From the NCBI RefSeq assembly GCF_016899425.1, contig NZ_CP045994.1:62001-126000 (forward strand): a stretch of DNA of 64,000 nucleotides, in the 5' to 3' direction. Position numbers and translations under genes: made by a program. The DNA is from Burkholderia sp. MS389. GTDB lineage: Bacteria; Pseudomonadota; Gammaproteobacteria; Burkholderiales; Burkholderiaceae. Below, piece after piece: positions 1-11,721 of this stretch (the stretch's first letter is position 1; every line of letters starts with the position of its first letter). Under the pieces are notes generated by a model. That model was not told the origin of the DNA and made no database searches. It worked only from the letters and a program-made list of their open reading frames with translations.

Positions 1-495
1 TACGGAAACGGCTCTCTTCAGGAGCCCTCCGAGGGTTCGCCATTAGGCACTAGCGCCCCGACAGGACCCAAGCGTCGAGAAGTTTCCGAATCTAGTGGAG
101 GGTTGCTCACATTCGGACGGATCCTATGGCGAGGCCCCTTCCCCAAAGGCACAACCGAAGACGACCTGCTTCGTGCTCAGTTTCTGAGCGATAACCGCAG
201 AGGCCAAATTCGCATCCGCATCAAAGATCAGACATACACGATAGAAGCTGAGTTAGCGACCCCTAACTCAGCAGCTGATCGTGGGTTGATTTTCGGCGAT
301 GGCACCGTCCCGGTCTGGTCCGGTGAATCGGTAGCTCGTGGACTGAAAGAAGGGATACCTGGCGGCAAAGCCGAAGGTGTACATATCGCATTCGATCAAA
401 AGGGCTTTGGTCATCAAGAATGCTTCAAACATCCGTGGGCCAGATGGGCGACGCTGTACAGCATAGTCAAAATCGCAAGGCATATCGAGGCATGA
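1..495 (+). CDS. Type VI secretion lipase effector (Tle-type), C-terminal part
   Basis: The reading frame is open from the first base and ends at TGA 493-495, so only the last ~164 residues are here and the start lies upstream of the window. The end of the protein, with HQECFKHPWARW followed by a hydrophobic LYSIVKIA stretch, resembles the C-terminus of Tle3/Tle4-like (DUF3274-type) alpha/beta-hydrolase effectors, which cut membrane lipids of rival bacteria. The catalytic GxSxG core is not in view. The stop overlaps the start of the next gene (ATGA), and that gene looks like a Tli4 immunity lipoprotein, which supports the assignment. Base composition is lower in GC than the rest of the window, as expected of a mobile toxin module. 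The exact Tle family is an inference. Confidence 0.6.
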   Translation, partial: YGNGSLQEPSEGSPLGTSAPTGPKRREVSESSGGLLTFGRILWRGPFPKGTTEDDLLRAQFLSDNRRGQIRIRIKDQTYTIEAELATPNSAADRGLIFGDGTVPVWSGESVARGLKEGIPGGKAEGVHIAFDQKGFGHQECFKHPWARWATLYSIVKIARHIEA

Positions 496-1580
496 ACATG
501 AGCCCGTTGGATCGAATCAGAAAAGTGCTCCTGATCCCAATAGCAACCATTTTGTTGGGATCGGCCGCTTGCATGAAGAAAAACCATTCGGAGTACGATG
601 TGAGATCTCCCGTGATACACGATACGCGCCCGTGGTGCATCGGTCGCTTCGCGCTCGATCTTCCAAGTGATATCTCCGTGTACAACCAGCAATTCAAGTA
701 CATGGATTACACCATCGAGACTACTCAAAACGTTCAGAGAGACTCATTTCTGCAAAGGGTTGAGGCCAGAGAAAAGGAGCTGAGGACTTCGCTTCGTATG
801 GACATGACACGCGTTCCAAATACAACAAGCAATGTCTGGCTTAAGGAGGCAATCCAACCAAGCGATGACGCCCGGCTCTTCATTTTTAGAAATGCCGACA
901 CAACGTCCATCGACCTCCCATACAAAGCTGAGGGCTACGCTTGGTCCAGCGATACTCTGTTCACGCTGAAAACCCTCATCGGCGCTCGATACGACGACTC
1001 GAATCTTCAAGTCGCGGATCAGATTCTTCGTCACATCGGCCCACGGCAGGACTGGGAGGTTCCCGCGGATGGAGCATTTTGCTTCAACGGCGGTGCAATA
1101 AGCGGTAAGCCATTTCGCGGCTTCGATGCCACGCTATCTGTCGGGCTCTTACCTGGCACCCCGTCGACCTTCGTTGTTGAGCTGCGCGAGTCGGTCGATG
1201 TCGATCAAAAGGCATCCCTGCTCGATGGTCTCCCTGCGTTCGAGATCCAGCTGAAATCTCTACTGGGACGCTACAATATCCTGAGGAAAGGCAAACGCCA
1301 GTTCGCTGGCATGGAGGCGGAAGAACTGCTGATCGCCATCAGTGAGGACGGCGTGCAGAAGTACCACTTCTATCTGCTGGCCCCAGGTGTCGAACGCGAC
1401 CTCTCGAAACCTCACACGGCGATTCAGCTGCTTTTCGGTGCGGCGCCCGACTCGATCACATCAGCCGCCGAGGCAACCTCTCCTGTCAACGAAGCACAAG
1501 CGATTCAAGCATGGGACGCGGTGCTGAACAGCTTCCACTATCGCGGCCCTCGGCCGGGTGAATCGGAGGCAACCAGGTGA
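492..1580 (+). CDS. T6SS immunity lipoprotein, Tli4-like
   Basis: A 362-residue protein. The ATG at 492 overlaps the stop of the effector gene (ATGA), so the two are probably translationally coupled. The N-terminus has a basic stretch, a hydrophobic core and a lipobox-like GSAAC at about residues 17-21, which suggests a periplasmic lipoprotein. The WCIGRF-LDLP motif just after the signal is typical of the Tli4 N-terminal domain as I remember the family, and the length fits Tli4. The protein would bind and neutralise the lipase effector in the periplasm. An in-frame ATG 72 bases upstream lies inside the effector gene and would add residues in front of the signal, so it was not chosen. The family call rests on motif memory and gene context. 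Confidence 0.7.
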   Translation: MNMSPLDRIRKVLLIPIATILLGSAACMKKNHSEYDVRSPVIHDTRPWCIGRFALDLPSDISVYNQQFKYMDYTIETTQNVQRDSFLQRVEAREKELRTSLRMDMTRVPNTTSNVWLKEAIQPSDDARLFIFRNADTTSIDLPYKAEGYAWSSDTLFTLKTLIGARYDDSNLQVADQILRHIGPRQDWEVPADGAFCFNGGAISGKPFRGFDATLSVGLLPGTPSTFVVELRESVDVDQKASLLDGLPAFEIQLKSLLGRYNILRKGKRQFAGMEAEELLIAISEDGVQKYHFYLLAPGVERDLSKPHTAIQLLFGAAPDSITSAAEATSPVNEAQAIQAWDAVLNSFHYRGPRPGESEATR

Positions 1581-1864
1581 GGCGCTATGACATCGTGAAG
1601 GCCGATACCACGACCGCGGGCGGCTTAATTCAGGGAGGCAACGGCAACGACTTGATCGGCGCGAGCGAACAGGCTTACGAGGGCGATCCGGTCTCGTGCC
1701 CCGCGTGCAAGACGGTGGGCAAGATCGTATGTGATGGGCCTCGCATCCCCACCACCGGACCAGACGGACGGCAGGCGGCACTTAGTGACGACTTATGCGT
1801 ATGCCGGTGTTCACCGTCACCGCGCCTGATTGCTTCGCAGGTCTCGTCGTTCATCGACATCTAA
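1577..1864 (+). CDS. PAAR-domain protein (T6SS spike tip)
   Basis: A 95-residue protein with a GTG start at 1577 that overlaps the stop of the immunity gene and has GGAGG eight bases upstream. Residues ~40-85 carry a PAAR-like core: GDPVSCPACKTVGKI, then DGRQAALSDDLCVCRC. PAAR proteins cap the VgrG trimer and help load effectors. A three-gene order effector-immunity-PAAR with overlapping ends is common for T6SS cargo modules. The four-cysteine pattern (CPAC and CVCRC) may bind a metal at the tip. No VgrG gene is in the window; it may lie upstream of base 1. Confidence 0.75.
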   Translation: MRRYDIVKADTTTAGGLIQGGNGNDLIGASEQAYEGDPVSCPACKTVGKIVCDGPRIPTTGPDGRQAALSDDLCVCRCSPSPRLIASQVSSFIDI

Positions 1865-2051
1865 ACCTATGCCGTAATTTCTTGCGGAGAAAACTCAAGA
1901 AGCTATGCCGTTTGGCCATCCCTCGAATTTTTCATATTTCGAGATGCCCAGTTAGGTAGACTCAAACGGCATCACCGCAAAAAGCGCGGGCCGCATGGGC
2001 TGCCACCCATACGACCCGCTGACCACAACCAACTCACCTCAGGAGTCGGAA
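1865..2051. other. Intergenic stretch before symE-like gene
   Basis: 187 bases of relatively AT-rich sequence with no convincing reading frame. It holds the leader and presumably the promoter of the SymE-like gene. In Escherichia coli the antisense RNA SymR overlaps the 5' end of symE. I cannot identify such an RNA here by eye. Confidence 0.4.
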
Positions 2052-2297
2052 ATGGCTAAGGCCAATCATAAGTCACGCCCCGTCGTAACGGAACGCTTCG
2101 TCACCGTCCAAGAGTCAGCACGCCATCATTCCTTGTCTAGAGTTCTCCGTGCCATCCGAGCGCATCGGAAGCTGAACACGACGTACTTCCCGTGGATCAA
2201 ATTGGCTGGAGTATGGCTTGAGGACGCGGGATTCGAGGCTGGAGAACGCGTCCGGATTACCGTCGAGGACAAGCGACTCATCATCACGCCGATGTGA
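2052..2297 (+). CDS. SymE-family type I toxin-like protein
   Basis: An 81-residue protein starting at the ATG behind AGGAGTCGGAA, a good ribosome-binding site; a longer in-frame start at 1995 lacks one. Residues ~45-80 (FPWIKLAGVWLEDAGFEAG, then RVRITVEDKRLIITP) match the compact AbrB-like fold of SymE proteins. In E. coli SymE is an SOS-induced RNA-associated toxin held down by an antisense RNA. In Burkholderia, SymE-like genes often sit beside T6SS/Rhs effector modules, as here. Whether this copy is toxic cannot be told from sequence. Confidence 0.75.
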   Translation: MAKANHKSRPVVTERFVTVQESARHHSLSRVLRAIRAHRKLNTTYFPWIKLAGVWLEDAGFEAGERVRITVEDKRLIITPM

Positions 2298-2343
2298 TCG
2301 GCGCATTGCCCATGGCGGGCATCGCAAGTCACTATCTGCCTGA

Positions 2344-2541
2344 AAGCTCGGTGGCCGATACTCAGCACCGTTAGTAACTGTGACAAGCGGGGATCGTTCT
2401 GCAATTGCAGCGGACCGGATACTCGGGTCCGCCGCCGTGGAGCGCTTTCAGCGCGAGCTGCAAGCCAAGCCCGGCGCACTGAACATTTCCATCGCCGAAA
2501 TGCAAAAACCCCCGCCTTGTCGGGCGGGGGTTCTTGGCTAA
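2344..2541 (+). pseudogene. Possible coding remnant upstream of rrn terminator
   Basis: An open frame runs from a TGA at 2341-2343 to the TAA at 2539-2541, and a GTG at 2380 could start it. The predicted segment DRILGSAAVERFQRELQAKP has the composition of a real protein. The frame then runs straight into the rRNA terminator hairpin (PPPCRAG), which is not protein-like. The simplest reading is the truncated end of an older gene that abuts the rRNA operon. No family was recognised, and chance coding cannot be excluded. Confidence 0.25.
2503..2535 (-). terminator. rRNA operon terminator
   Basis: Read on the minus strand, the stem AACCCCCGCC / GGCGGGGGTT has a short loop and is followed by a T-run. 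It lies 12 bases beyond the 3' end of 5S rRNA, as expected for a factor-independent terminator of the operon. Confidence 0.9.
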
Positions 2542-2546
2542 GGGAG

Positions 2547-2660
2547 CCTGACGATTACCTACTTTCACACGGGAATCCGCACTATCATCGGCGTAGAGTC
2601 GTTTCACGGTCCTGTTCGGGATGGGAAGGGGTGGGACCGACTCGCTATGGTCATCAGGCA
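2547..2660 (-). rRNA. rrf: 5S ribosomal RNA
   Basis: The minus strand begins TGCCTGATGACCATAGCGAG and ends in the complementary GTCAGGC, giving a ~114-base molecule. It contains the usual CCCATCCCGAACAGG and GAAAGTAGG segments of beta-proteobacterial 5S rRNA. It follows 23S by ~126 bases and precedes the terminator. Ends are placed by the closing helix and may be off by a base or two. Confidence 0.95.
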
Positions 2661-2786
2661 AAGGGGGTTGTTGCGTTGCTTCGCAGCGCAACCAATCTTG
2701 GAAGAAGCAGTAATCTTGAGTTGTGTGTATCACACACGAGAATCCAACCGTCCGACGCGCTCTGTAGCGCGAAACAGACTTGTTAT

Positions 2787-5667
<2,881 letters not shown>

Positions 5668-6075
5668 CCTATAACGAGTCTGTCTCATCTTTCGACGCGA
5701 CAGTCGCTACAGGTTGAGTTCTCGCGTTGTGCCGTATTCCAAAATCGAGCCGAACAATGAAGTTCGAATCATCTTGAGATACATCGATACAATCACAACC
5801 CGGATAACTTCCACGTCCATCTCAAGACGCTTCCGCTATCCAAATTACTTACTTCTTCCAGATTGTTAAAGAACGACAGCCGATATCTGTTGATATCCTC
5901 TGACTGGCTCAATCGCCAATGAGAAAAACTCGAACCAAACTTCATTCGAATGTTTGTCATTGAGGATTATCGAAAGCGGCCGGCATTATAACCGGTTAAA
6001 CCGCTAACAGACAGTCTTTCTGTCTCAATCAACAGCCGATAAGCGTGAGCGCTCAACTTGTGCGAGAAGCTCTGG
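5668..6075 (-). other. 16S-23S internal spacer lacking tRNA genes
   Basis: About 408 bases separate the 16S 3' end from the 23S 5' end. I searched both strands for the T-loop and acceptor signatures of tRNA-Ile(GAT) and tRNA-Ala(TGC), which usually occupy this spacer in Burkholderia, and found neither. The minus strand does carry GTTCTTTAACAA at 5863-5874, a boxA-like antitermination element placed upstream of 23S. Complementary arms for RNase III processing stems around 16S and 23S are likely but were not mapped. Confidence 0.75.
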
Positions 6076-7608
<1,533 letters not shown>

Positions 7609-7784
7609 AAACCTGTTACTGTTTTCGGTTCGGTTAAGAACCGGTCGCTCACTCAAAGCTGACAGGAATATGAATCACTTCATAAACCTGACTTACTTTA
7701 GTGTGAGACTCTTGATACTTTCGCTATCTGATCCGAGGATCAGCTCGCTTCCATCAAGCGCCCACACTTATCGGCTGTTAATTT

Positions 7785-7794
7785 TTAAAGAGCA
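7785..7794 (-). promoter_or_regulatory. boxA antitermination element in rrn leader
   Basis: The minus strand reads TGCTCTTTAA, matching the boxA core that recruits the NusB-S10 antitermination complex in bacterial rRNA leaders. It lies ~60 bases downstream of promoter P2 and ~180 bases upstream of 16S, the expected position. Confidence 0.7.
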
Positions 7795-7853
7795 TTCTGC
7801 GAGGAACTTCGTGTTTCCCGGCAGCGCTGCGTTTTCAGCAGCAGAGAAGCGAG

Positions 7854-7882
7854 ATTATCAACCGTTTTTTGAAACTCGTCAA
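7854..7882 (-). promoter_or_regulatory. rRNA operon promoter P2
   Basis: On the minus strand TTGACG (7877-7882) and GATAAT (7854-7859) are separated by exactly 17 bases. This is a near-consensus sigma-70 promoter in the right orientation ~245 bases upstream of 16S. An AT-rich stretch fills the spacer. Confidence 0.75.
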
Positions 7883-8017
7883 CAACTTTTTTAACTACTT
7901 CGTTGCGACGACTGCGGTTTAATTTCGCGTGCACTGGAATCGATAAAACCGACTTCAACAGCACCGCTCCCCTCTTCTTCCCCCGCGCTGCGTTTCCGTT
8001 AGCGCGAAAGAGGCGTG

Positions 8018-8046
8018 ATTCTAAGCACCTGCCCCCGTCTCCGCAA
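8018..8046 (-). promoter_or_regulatory. rRNA operon promoter P1
   Basis: On the minus strand TTGCGG (8041-8046) and TAGAAT (8018-8023) are separated by 17 bases. The AT-rich TCAAAAATATTTCACAAAAG just upstream looks like an UP element for the alpha subunit. Tandem P1-P2 promoters are usual for rRNA operons; both here are predictions from motif and position. Confidence 0.75.
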
Positions 8047-8181
8047 CCCCTTTTGTGAAATATTTTTGACGTGCTATGGCGAGGACCGCCGAGCACTTCC
8101 CAGTGCTCATATATAAGACGACACGGCAGGCGCAGGTCGCCCTTGGACAGCCCCGCCGTATCGAACGCACCCTTCCGTCGA

Positions 8182-8715
8182 TTACCGCCCCACCATCGCC
8201 CTCACCACGCCGTCCCGCCGAATCAGCCCGTGATACAGCGCCGCCGCAAAGTGCGCGAGGAACGTCAGGAAGAAGAGATAGGCCAGCACGCGATGCGCGA
8301 CCCGAAGCCACGCGAACGTCACCGGATCGGCCGACACCAGCGCCGGCAGCTGCACACCGCCGCCCAACGTCACCGGATACCCGCCCGCCGACAGCATCGC
8401 CCAGCCGATCAGCGGCATCGCGACCATCAGCGCATACAGCACGAGATGCGACCCGTGCGCGGCCACCTTCTGCCACCACGGCAGATCGTCGGGCAACGCC
8501 GGCGGCTTCGACAGCATCCGCACCACGATCCGCACGCACACCAGCACCAGCACGGCCACGCCCAGCGGCTTGTGAATCGCCACCAGGATCTCGTGCCGCC
8601 CGGAAACCGACGCCACCATCCCCACTCCGATGAACAGCATCGCGAGAATCATCGCGGCCATCACCCAGTGCAGCACCCGCGCCGGCAAACTAAACGTCGT
8701 CGAAGCCTTCATCAC
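8182..8715 (-). CDS. Cytochrome b561 family protein
   Basis: A 177-residue integral membrane protein with four hydrophobic helices and conserved histidines in helix-associated motifs (RVLHW near residue 16, AIHKPLG near 48, AHRVLAY and AHFAAALYH near the C-terminus). Such proteins bind two b-type haems and pass electrons from the quinone pool to periplasmic or membrane partners. Its ATG overlaps the stop of the upstream peroxidase-like gene (ATGA), so the two are co-translated. The likely role is to feed electrons to that peroxidase, which is an inference from the pairing. A terminal oxidase subunit is excluded by size. Confidence 0.85.
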   Translation of the reverse strand: MMKASTTFSLPARVLHWVMAAMILAMLFIGVGMVASVSGRHEILVAIHKPLGVAVLVLVCVRIVVRMLSKPPALPDDLPWWQKVAAHGSHLVLYALMVAMPLIGWAMLSAGGYPVTLGGGVQLPALVSADPVTFAWLRVAHRVLAYLFFLTFLAHFAAALYHGLIRRDGVVRAMVGR

Positions 8716-9797
8716 CGTCCCTCCCCACTCACTCGCGCCACGCCTGCCACGCCGGCCTCTTCACTCGTGCGCCGCAGATACGAATCCGCATACGCGGCCG
8801 AACGCGCCGCCAGCAACGGATCGCCCGACACCTGAATCCCCTGCGGCAGCACGGTCGGGTCGTAGTTCACGTCGCGGCACGGGCCGCTGTCCTGCGCCTC
8901 CACGCGATCGAGCACGAGCGTGCCCGCATCGATCGTCGTGCGCTGCGCGGGCCAGACCTTCGTCGCGTCGTCCACCGGGTCGCCGGGCTCCGCCAGCGTG
9001 ACCAGCAACTTCCACTTTTGCGGGCCGGCCGCGATGCGCTGCGTCACGTCCTGTTGCAGCACGTTCGGATCCGCGGCCGTCGCGACGTCGCCGGCGCCCG
9101 CCGTCTGCTCCGGCACGACGCGCCACCGCACCGCCTGGCGCTTGCCGGCCGCATCGACGAAGTAGAACGCGTTCAGCCCGTAATAGCTTTCGGTGACGTA
9201 GCTCGCGCTCGGCTTCGCACCCTTCACCCATTGCAGGAACGCGCCGGCTTCCGGATGCGCGCCGAAGAACGCCTTCACCTTCGCCGGATCGGGCTTGCCC
9301 GTCTTCGGATCGGGCCGGGTCGCGAGCGTCTGCTCGTAGAACGCCTGCGGCGTCGCCACCGGAAACACCGGCATCGCGTTCATCCCGGTCCGCCATTGCT
9401 CGCCGTCCGGCGCGGTGAGCTTCAGCGCGAGGCTGCGGATCGGCACGCTGCTGTCCGGCGCATAAGGGTTCCCGCCCGGCAACGCGAAGCGCCCGACCAC
9501 CGGCGTGCGCACCGCCTTGAAGAACGGCGCGACCGAATACGCGCTCGCGGCGCCGTTGCCTTCGAAATAGCCGGTCACGCACACGCCCTTCGCGTGATTG
9601 CGCCGGTAGCCGGCATGGATGCCGCTGTTGGTCTGCAGCGCGTCGACGAGCCGGTGCGGGGTCAGACGCGCCGGCGCGAGCCATCCGCCGGCATACCCGA
9701 ACGCCGCGGCCACGCCGGCCACCGCGCCACCGATCACGGCCCAGCGCCACCACCCGCGCCCAGGCTCGCGCTGCGGCGAAGAAGAAGATTGCTTCAT
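8712..9797 (-). CDS. Catalase-family peroxidase (SrpA-like)
   Basis: A 361-residue protein starting at ATG 9797 behind GGGAGTG; a longer in-frame start lacks a ribosome-binding site and would run into the promoter. Residues ~18-40 form a membrane anchor or uncleaved signal (ending GYAGGWLAPA). After it comes a catalase-like domain: the distal histidine is in RRNHAKGVCVTG, and a likely haem-ligand tyrosine is in RSAAYADSYLRR near the C-terminus. It is far shorter than classical catalases and belongs with the small SrpA-type group, which act mostly as peroxidases of organic or hydrogen peroxides. It is co-translated with cytochrome b561 and driven by an ECF-type promoter at 9834-9864. Confidence 0.85.
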   Translation of the reverse strand: MKQSSSSPQREPGRGWWRWAVIGGAVAGVAAAFGYAGGWLAPARLTPHRLVDALQTNSGIHAGYRRNHAKGVCVTGYFEGNGAASAYSVAPFFKAVRTPVVGRFALPGGNPYAPDSSVPIRSLALKLTAPDGEQWRTGMNAMPVFPVATPQAFYEQTLATRPDPKTGKPDPAKVKAFFGAHPEAGAFLQWVKGAKPSASYVTESYYGLNAFYFVDAAGKRQAVRWRVVPEQTAGAGDVATAADPNVLQQDVTQRIAAGPQKWKLLVTLAEPGDPVDDATKVWPAQRTTIDAGTLVLDRVEAQDSGPCRDVNYDPTVLPQGIQVSGDPLLAARSAAYADSYLRRTSEEAGVAGVARVSGEGR

Positions 9798-9833
9798 GAA
9801 TGCACTCCCGATCGTCAGATCATTGTCGAACGC

Positions 9834-9864
9834 GTGTAGGACGCCGCCCACGCCGCTTTATTCC
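9834..9864 (-). promoter_or_regulatory. ECF-type promoter of peroxidase operon
   Basis: On the minus strand GGAATAA (9858-9864), 14 bases, then CGTCCTACAC (9834-9843). The identical arrangement occurs on the plus strand at 9891-9921 facing the sigma-factor gene. Both hexamer-like boxes fit group-IV sigma promoters (-35 GGAAT-type, -10 CGTC-type). It is 37 bases upstream of the peroxidase start. Confidence 0.8.
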
Positions 9865-9890
9865 ACGAAGAATTTTTTCGTATGCTGGAG

Positions 9891-9921
9891 GGAATAACCG
9901 ATGCCGGCCGGCGTCCTACAC
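9891..9921 (+). promoter_or_regulatory. ECF-type promoter of sigma/anti-sigma operon
   Basis: GGAATAA (9891-9897), 14 bases, CGTCCTACAC (9912-9921), a copy of the promoter on the opposite strand. Its position 35 bases before the sigma-factor ATG suggests autoregulation. Confidence 0.8.
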
Positions 9922-9955
9922 GGCATCCACGACCCTTTCGGCAACCGGCCCAGCC

Positions 9956-10477
9956 ATGCCCTCCACCGCCCTCGACGACGAAGCATTGCGCGAACTCATC
10001 CCTAGGCTGCGACGCTTCGCGCTCTGGCTGGCGCGCGACGTCCATGCAGCCGACGATCTCGTCCAGTCGACGCTCGAGCGCGCGTTGTCGCGCTGGACGA
10101 GCCGTCGCGACGACGCATCGCTGCGCAGCTGGCTCTTCACGATCCTGTACCGGCAGTTTCTCGATGGCAAACGCAGCGCGAAGCGCTACGCGTGGCTGCT
10201 CGGCCGCATCGGCAACGACGACGAAGCGCACTGGCCGTCCGCCGAACGCGAATTCGCGGCGCGCGCGACGCTCGAAGCGTTCGGCCGGCTCTCGGACGAG
10301 CAGCGCAGCCTGCTGCTGCTCGTCGCGGTCGAGGGCTTCACCTATCAGGAGGTCGCCGACCTGCTCGACGTGCCGATCGGCACCGTGATGTCGCGGCTCT
10401 CCCGCGCGCGCCAGGCGCTGCGCCAACTCAGCGACGGTGAACTTCCCGCTCCTTCCTTGCGGTTGATGAAAAAATGA
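9956..10477 (+). CDS. ECF RNA polymerase sigma factor
   Basis: A 173-residue sigma-70 family protein with only regions 2 and 4. Region 2 spans ~10-75 (DVHAADDLVQSTLERAL, then SWLFTILYRQFLD) and region 4 spans ~110-160 (LSDEQRSLLLLVAVEGFTYQ, then GTVMSRLSRARQALR as the recognition helix). The ATG at 9956 follows the ECF-type promoter directly. The stop overlaps the anti-sigma gene start (ATGA). The matching promoter in front of the divergent peroxidase operon indicates that this factor switches on its own operon and the peroxidase-b561 pair, probably under oxidative stress. Confidence 0.92.
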   Translation: MPSTALDDEALRELIPRLRRFALWLARDVHAADDLVQSTLERALSRWTSRRDDASLRSWLFTILYRQFLDGKRSAKRYAWLLGRIGNDDEAHWPSAEREFAARATLEAFGRLSDEQRSLLLLVAVEGFTYQEVADLLDVPIGTVMSRLSRARQALRQLSDGELPAPSLRLMKK

Positions 10478-11232
10478 ACACGCCTCCGAACGAACATGAC
10501 CTTCAGGCCTATGTCGACGGCCAGCTCGACGACGATGCGCGCGCCGCGGTCGAGCGCTATCTCGCGCTGCATCCGGCGCGCGCGGAACAGGTGAAGCAAT
10601 GGCAACAGGACGCGCAGCGGTTGCGGGCCGCGCTGGAGAGCGTGCGAATGCCGGCCGAGAACCCTGCGCTGGATCCGGCGGCAATTCGCGGCCGACGGGC
10701 CGAGCGCGCGCGGATGCGGTTCGCGATGGCGGCTTCGTTCGTGTTCTGCGTCGGGCTCGGGACATTCGGTGGATGGCAGGCTCGCGGGTGGAACGCGGCG
10801 CCGCCCATCGCGCCGATGAGCGATGCGGTCAAGGCTTACCAGATGATGGTGGTCGATCGGACGGCCAAGGTCGATTACCGGCCGACCGGTGCGGGCGATT
10901 TGCAGGGATGGCTCACCAAAGGCGTGGGCGCATCGGCGAAGCTGCCGGATTTGAGCGCGGCGGGGTTCAGGCCGGTCGGTGGGCGGTTGTTCACGACCGA
11001 TAGCGGTGCCACGGCCGCGATGGTGCTCTATGAGGACGATGCGGGGCGGACGCTGAGCTTCTATCTCCGGCCAGCCGAATCGAAACATCGGCTGCTGCCG
11101 AACGGGCAACGCGTGGATGGCGCATTGCTCGCGCGGTATGGATCGGTGAACGGACTCAACTATGCGGTGGTCGGACCGGCGGGGAGTCTTGGCGAGAAGG
11201 CAGTCGTACAGGCGCTCGATCAGCAGACTTGA
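10474..11232 (+). CDS. Membrane anti-sigma factor
   Basis: A 252-residue protein translationally coupled to the sigma gene. Residues 1-70 form a cytoplasmic anti-sigma domain with the usual opening HDLQAYVDGQLDDD and Ala-Leu-rich helices. It lacks the HxxxCxxC zinc motif, so it is not a ZAS-type (redox-zinc) anti-sigma. A single transmembrane helix covers ~82-101, and the remaining ~150 residues would be periplasmic. This layout suggests signal sensing outside the membrane followed by release of the sigma factor. The periplasmic domain was not recognised beyond general similarity to other ECF anti-sigmas. Confidence 0.85.
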   Translation: MNTPPNEHDLQAYVDGQLDDDARAAVERYLALHPARAEQVKQWQQDAQRLRAALESVRMPAENPALDPAAIRGRRAERARMRFAMAASFVFCVGLGTFGGWQARGWNAAPPIAPMSDAVKAYQMMVVDRTAKVDYRPTGAGDLQGWLTKGVGASAKLPDLSAAGFRPVGGRLFTTDSGATAAMVLYEDDAGRTLSFYLRPAESKHRLLPNGQRVDGALLARYGSVNGLNYAVVGPAGSLGEKAVVQALDQQT

Positions 11233-11318
11233 AGCGGTAGGATGCGCGCCCGGCTGGCGGTTGGTCGTGGCCGTCAGCGCCTTTTGTGGGGCGGCTTGGC
11301 GGGCTTGAACGGGCGCAT

Positions 11319-11700
11319 GCTCACCGCTCGAATGCACAGCGTTTCGACTGACTTTCCTCGGCAGTTATTCACATCGACACCGCGCCGGCGCTCTCACCTT
11401 TAAAATCACAGGGTTTCGAGTCGCCGCGGAACCGGATATCCACATATCTCCTGCTGGTCCCGCAGGTCGCCTTCGGTCGGTTCGCTCACCTTTGACGTGC
11501 ACAGCGTTTCGGGTTGTTTTGGGCGTCGATATCCACAAGGCATTCGACTTCCGGACGTCGCGCGATTTGTTCGCTGCCCTCTTTCATTGTCGGCAAAGCC
11601 TTGTCAGGTCGGGCATTCAGACCGACAGGACCATCGAAACCGGAATGCTCACCGGTCCGGTGCACAGGGTTTCAACTGGATCGTGCGCCGGTTATCCACA
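11319..11700 (+). repeat. Four degenerate ~54-bp repeats ending in DnaA-box-like 9-mers
   Basis: Units lie at 11319-11373, 11392-11444, 11484-11537 and 11647-11700. Each begins with CTCACC, continues after ~7 variable bases with TGCACAGCGTTTCGA or a close variant, and ends 15-20 bases later with TTATTCACA, ATATCCACA, ATATCCACA and TTATCCACA. The last is a perfect DnaA-box consensus. Spacing between unit starts is 73, 92 and 163 bases. The 490-base gap between the anti-sigma gene and the next gene holds nothing else I can name. Confidence 0.7.
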
Positions 11701-11721
11701 CACCGCCGCTCGCGCTTCCGG

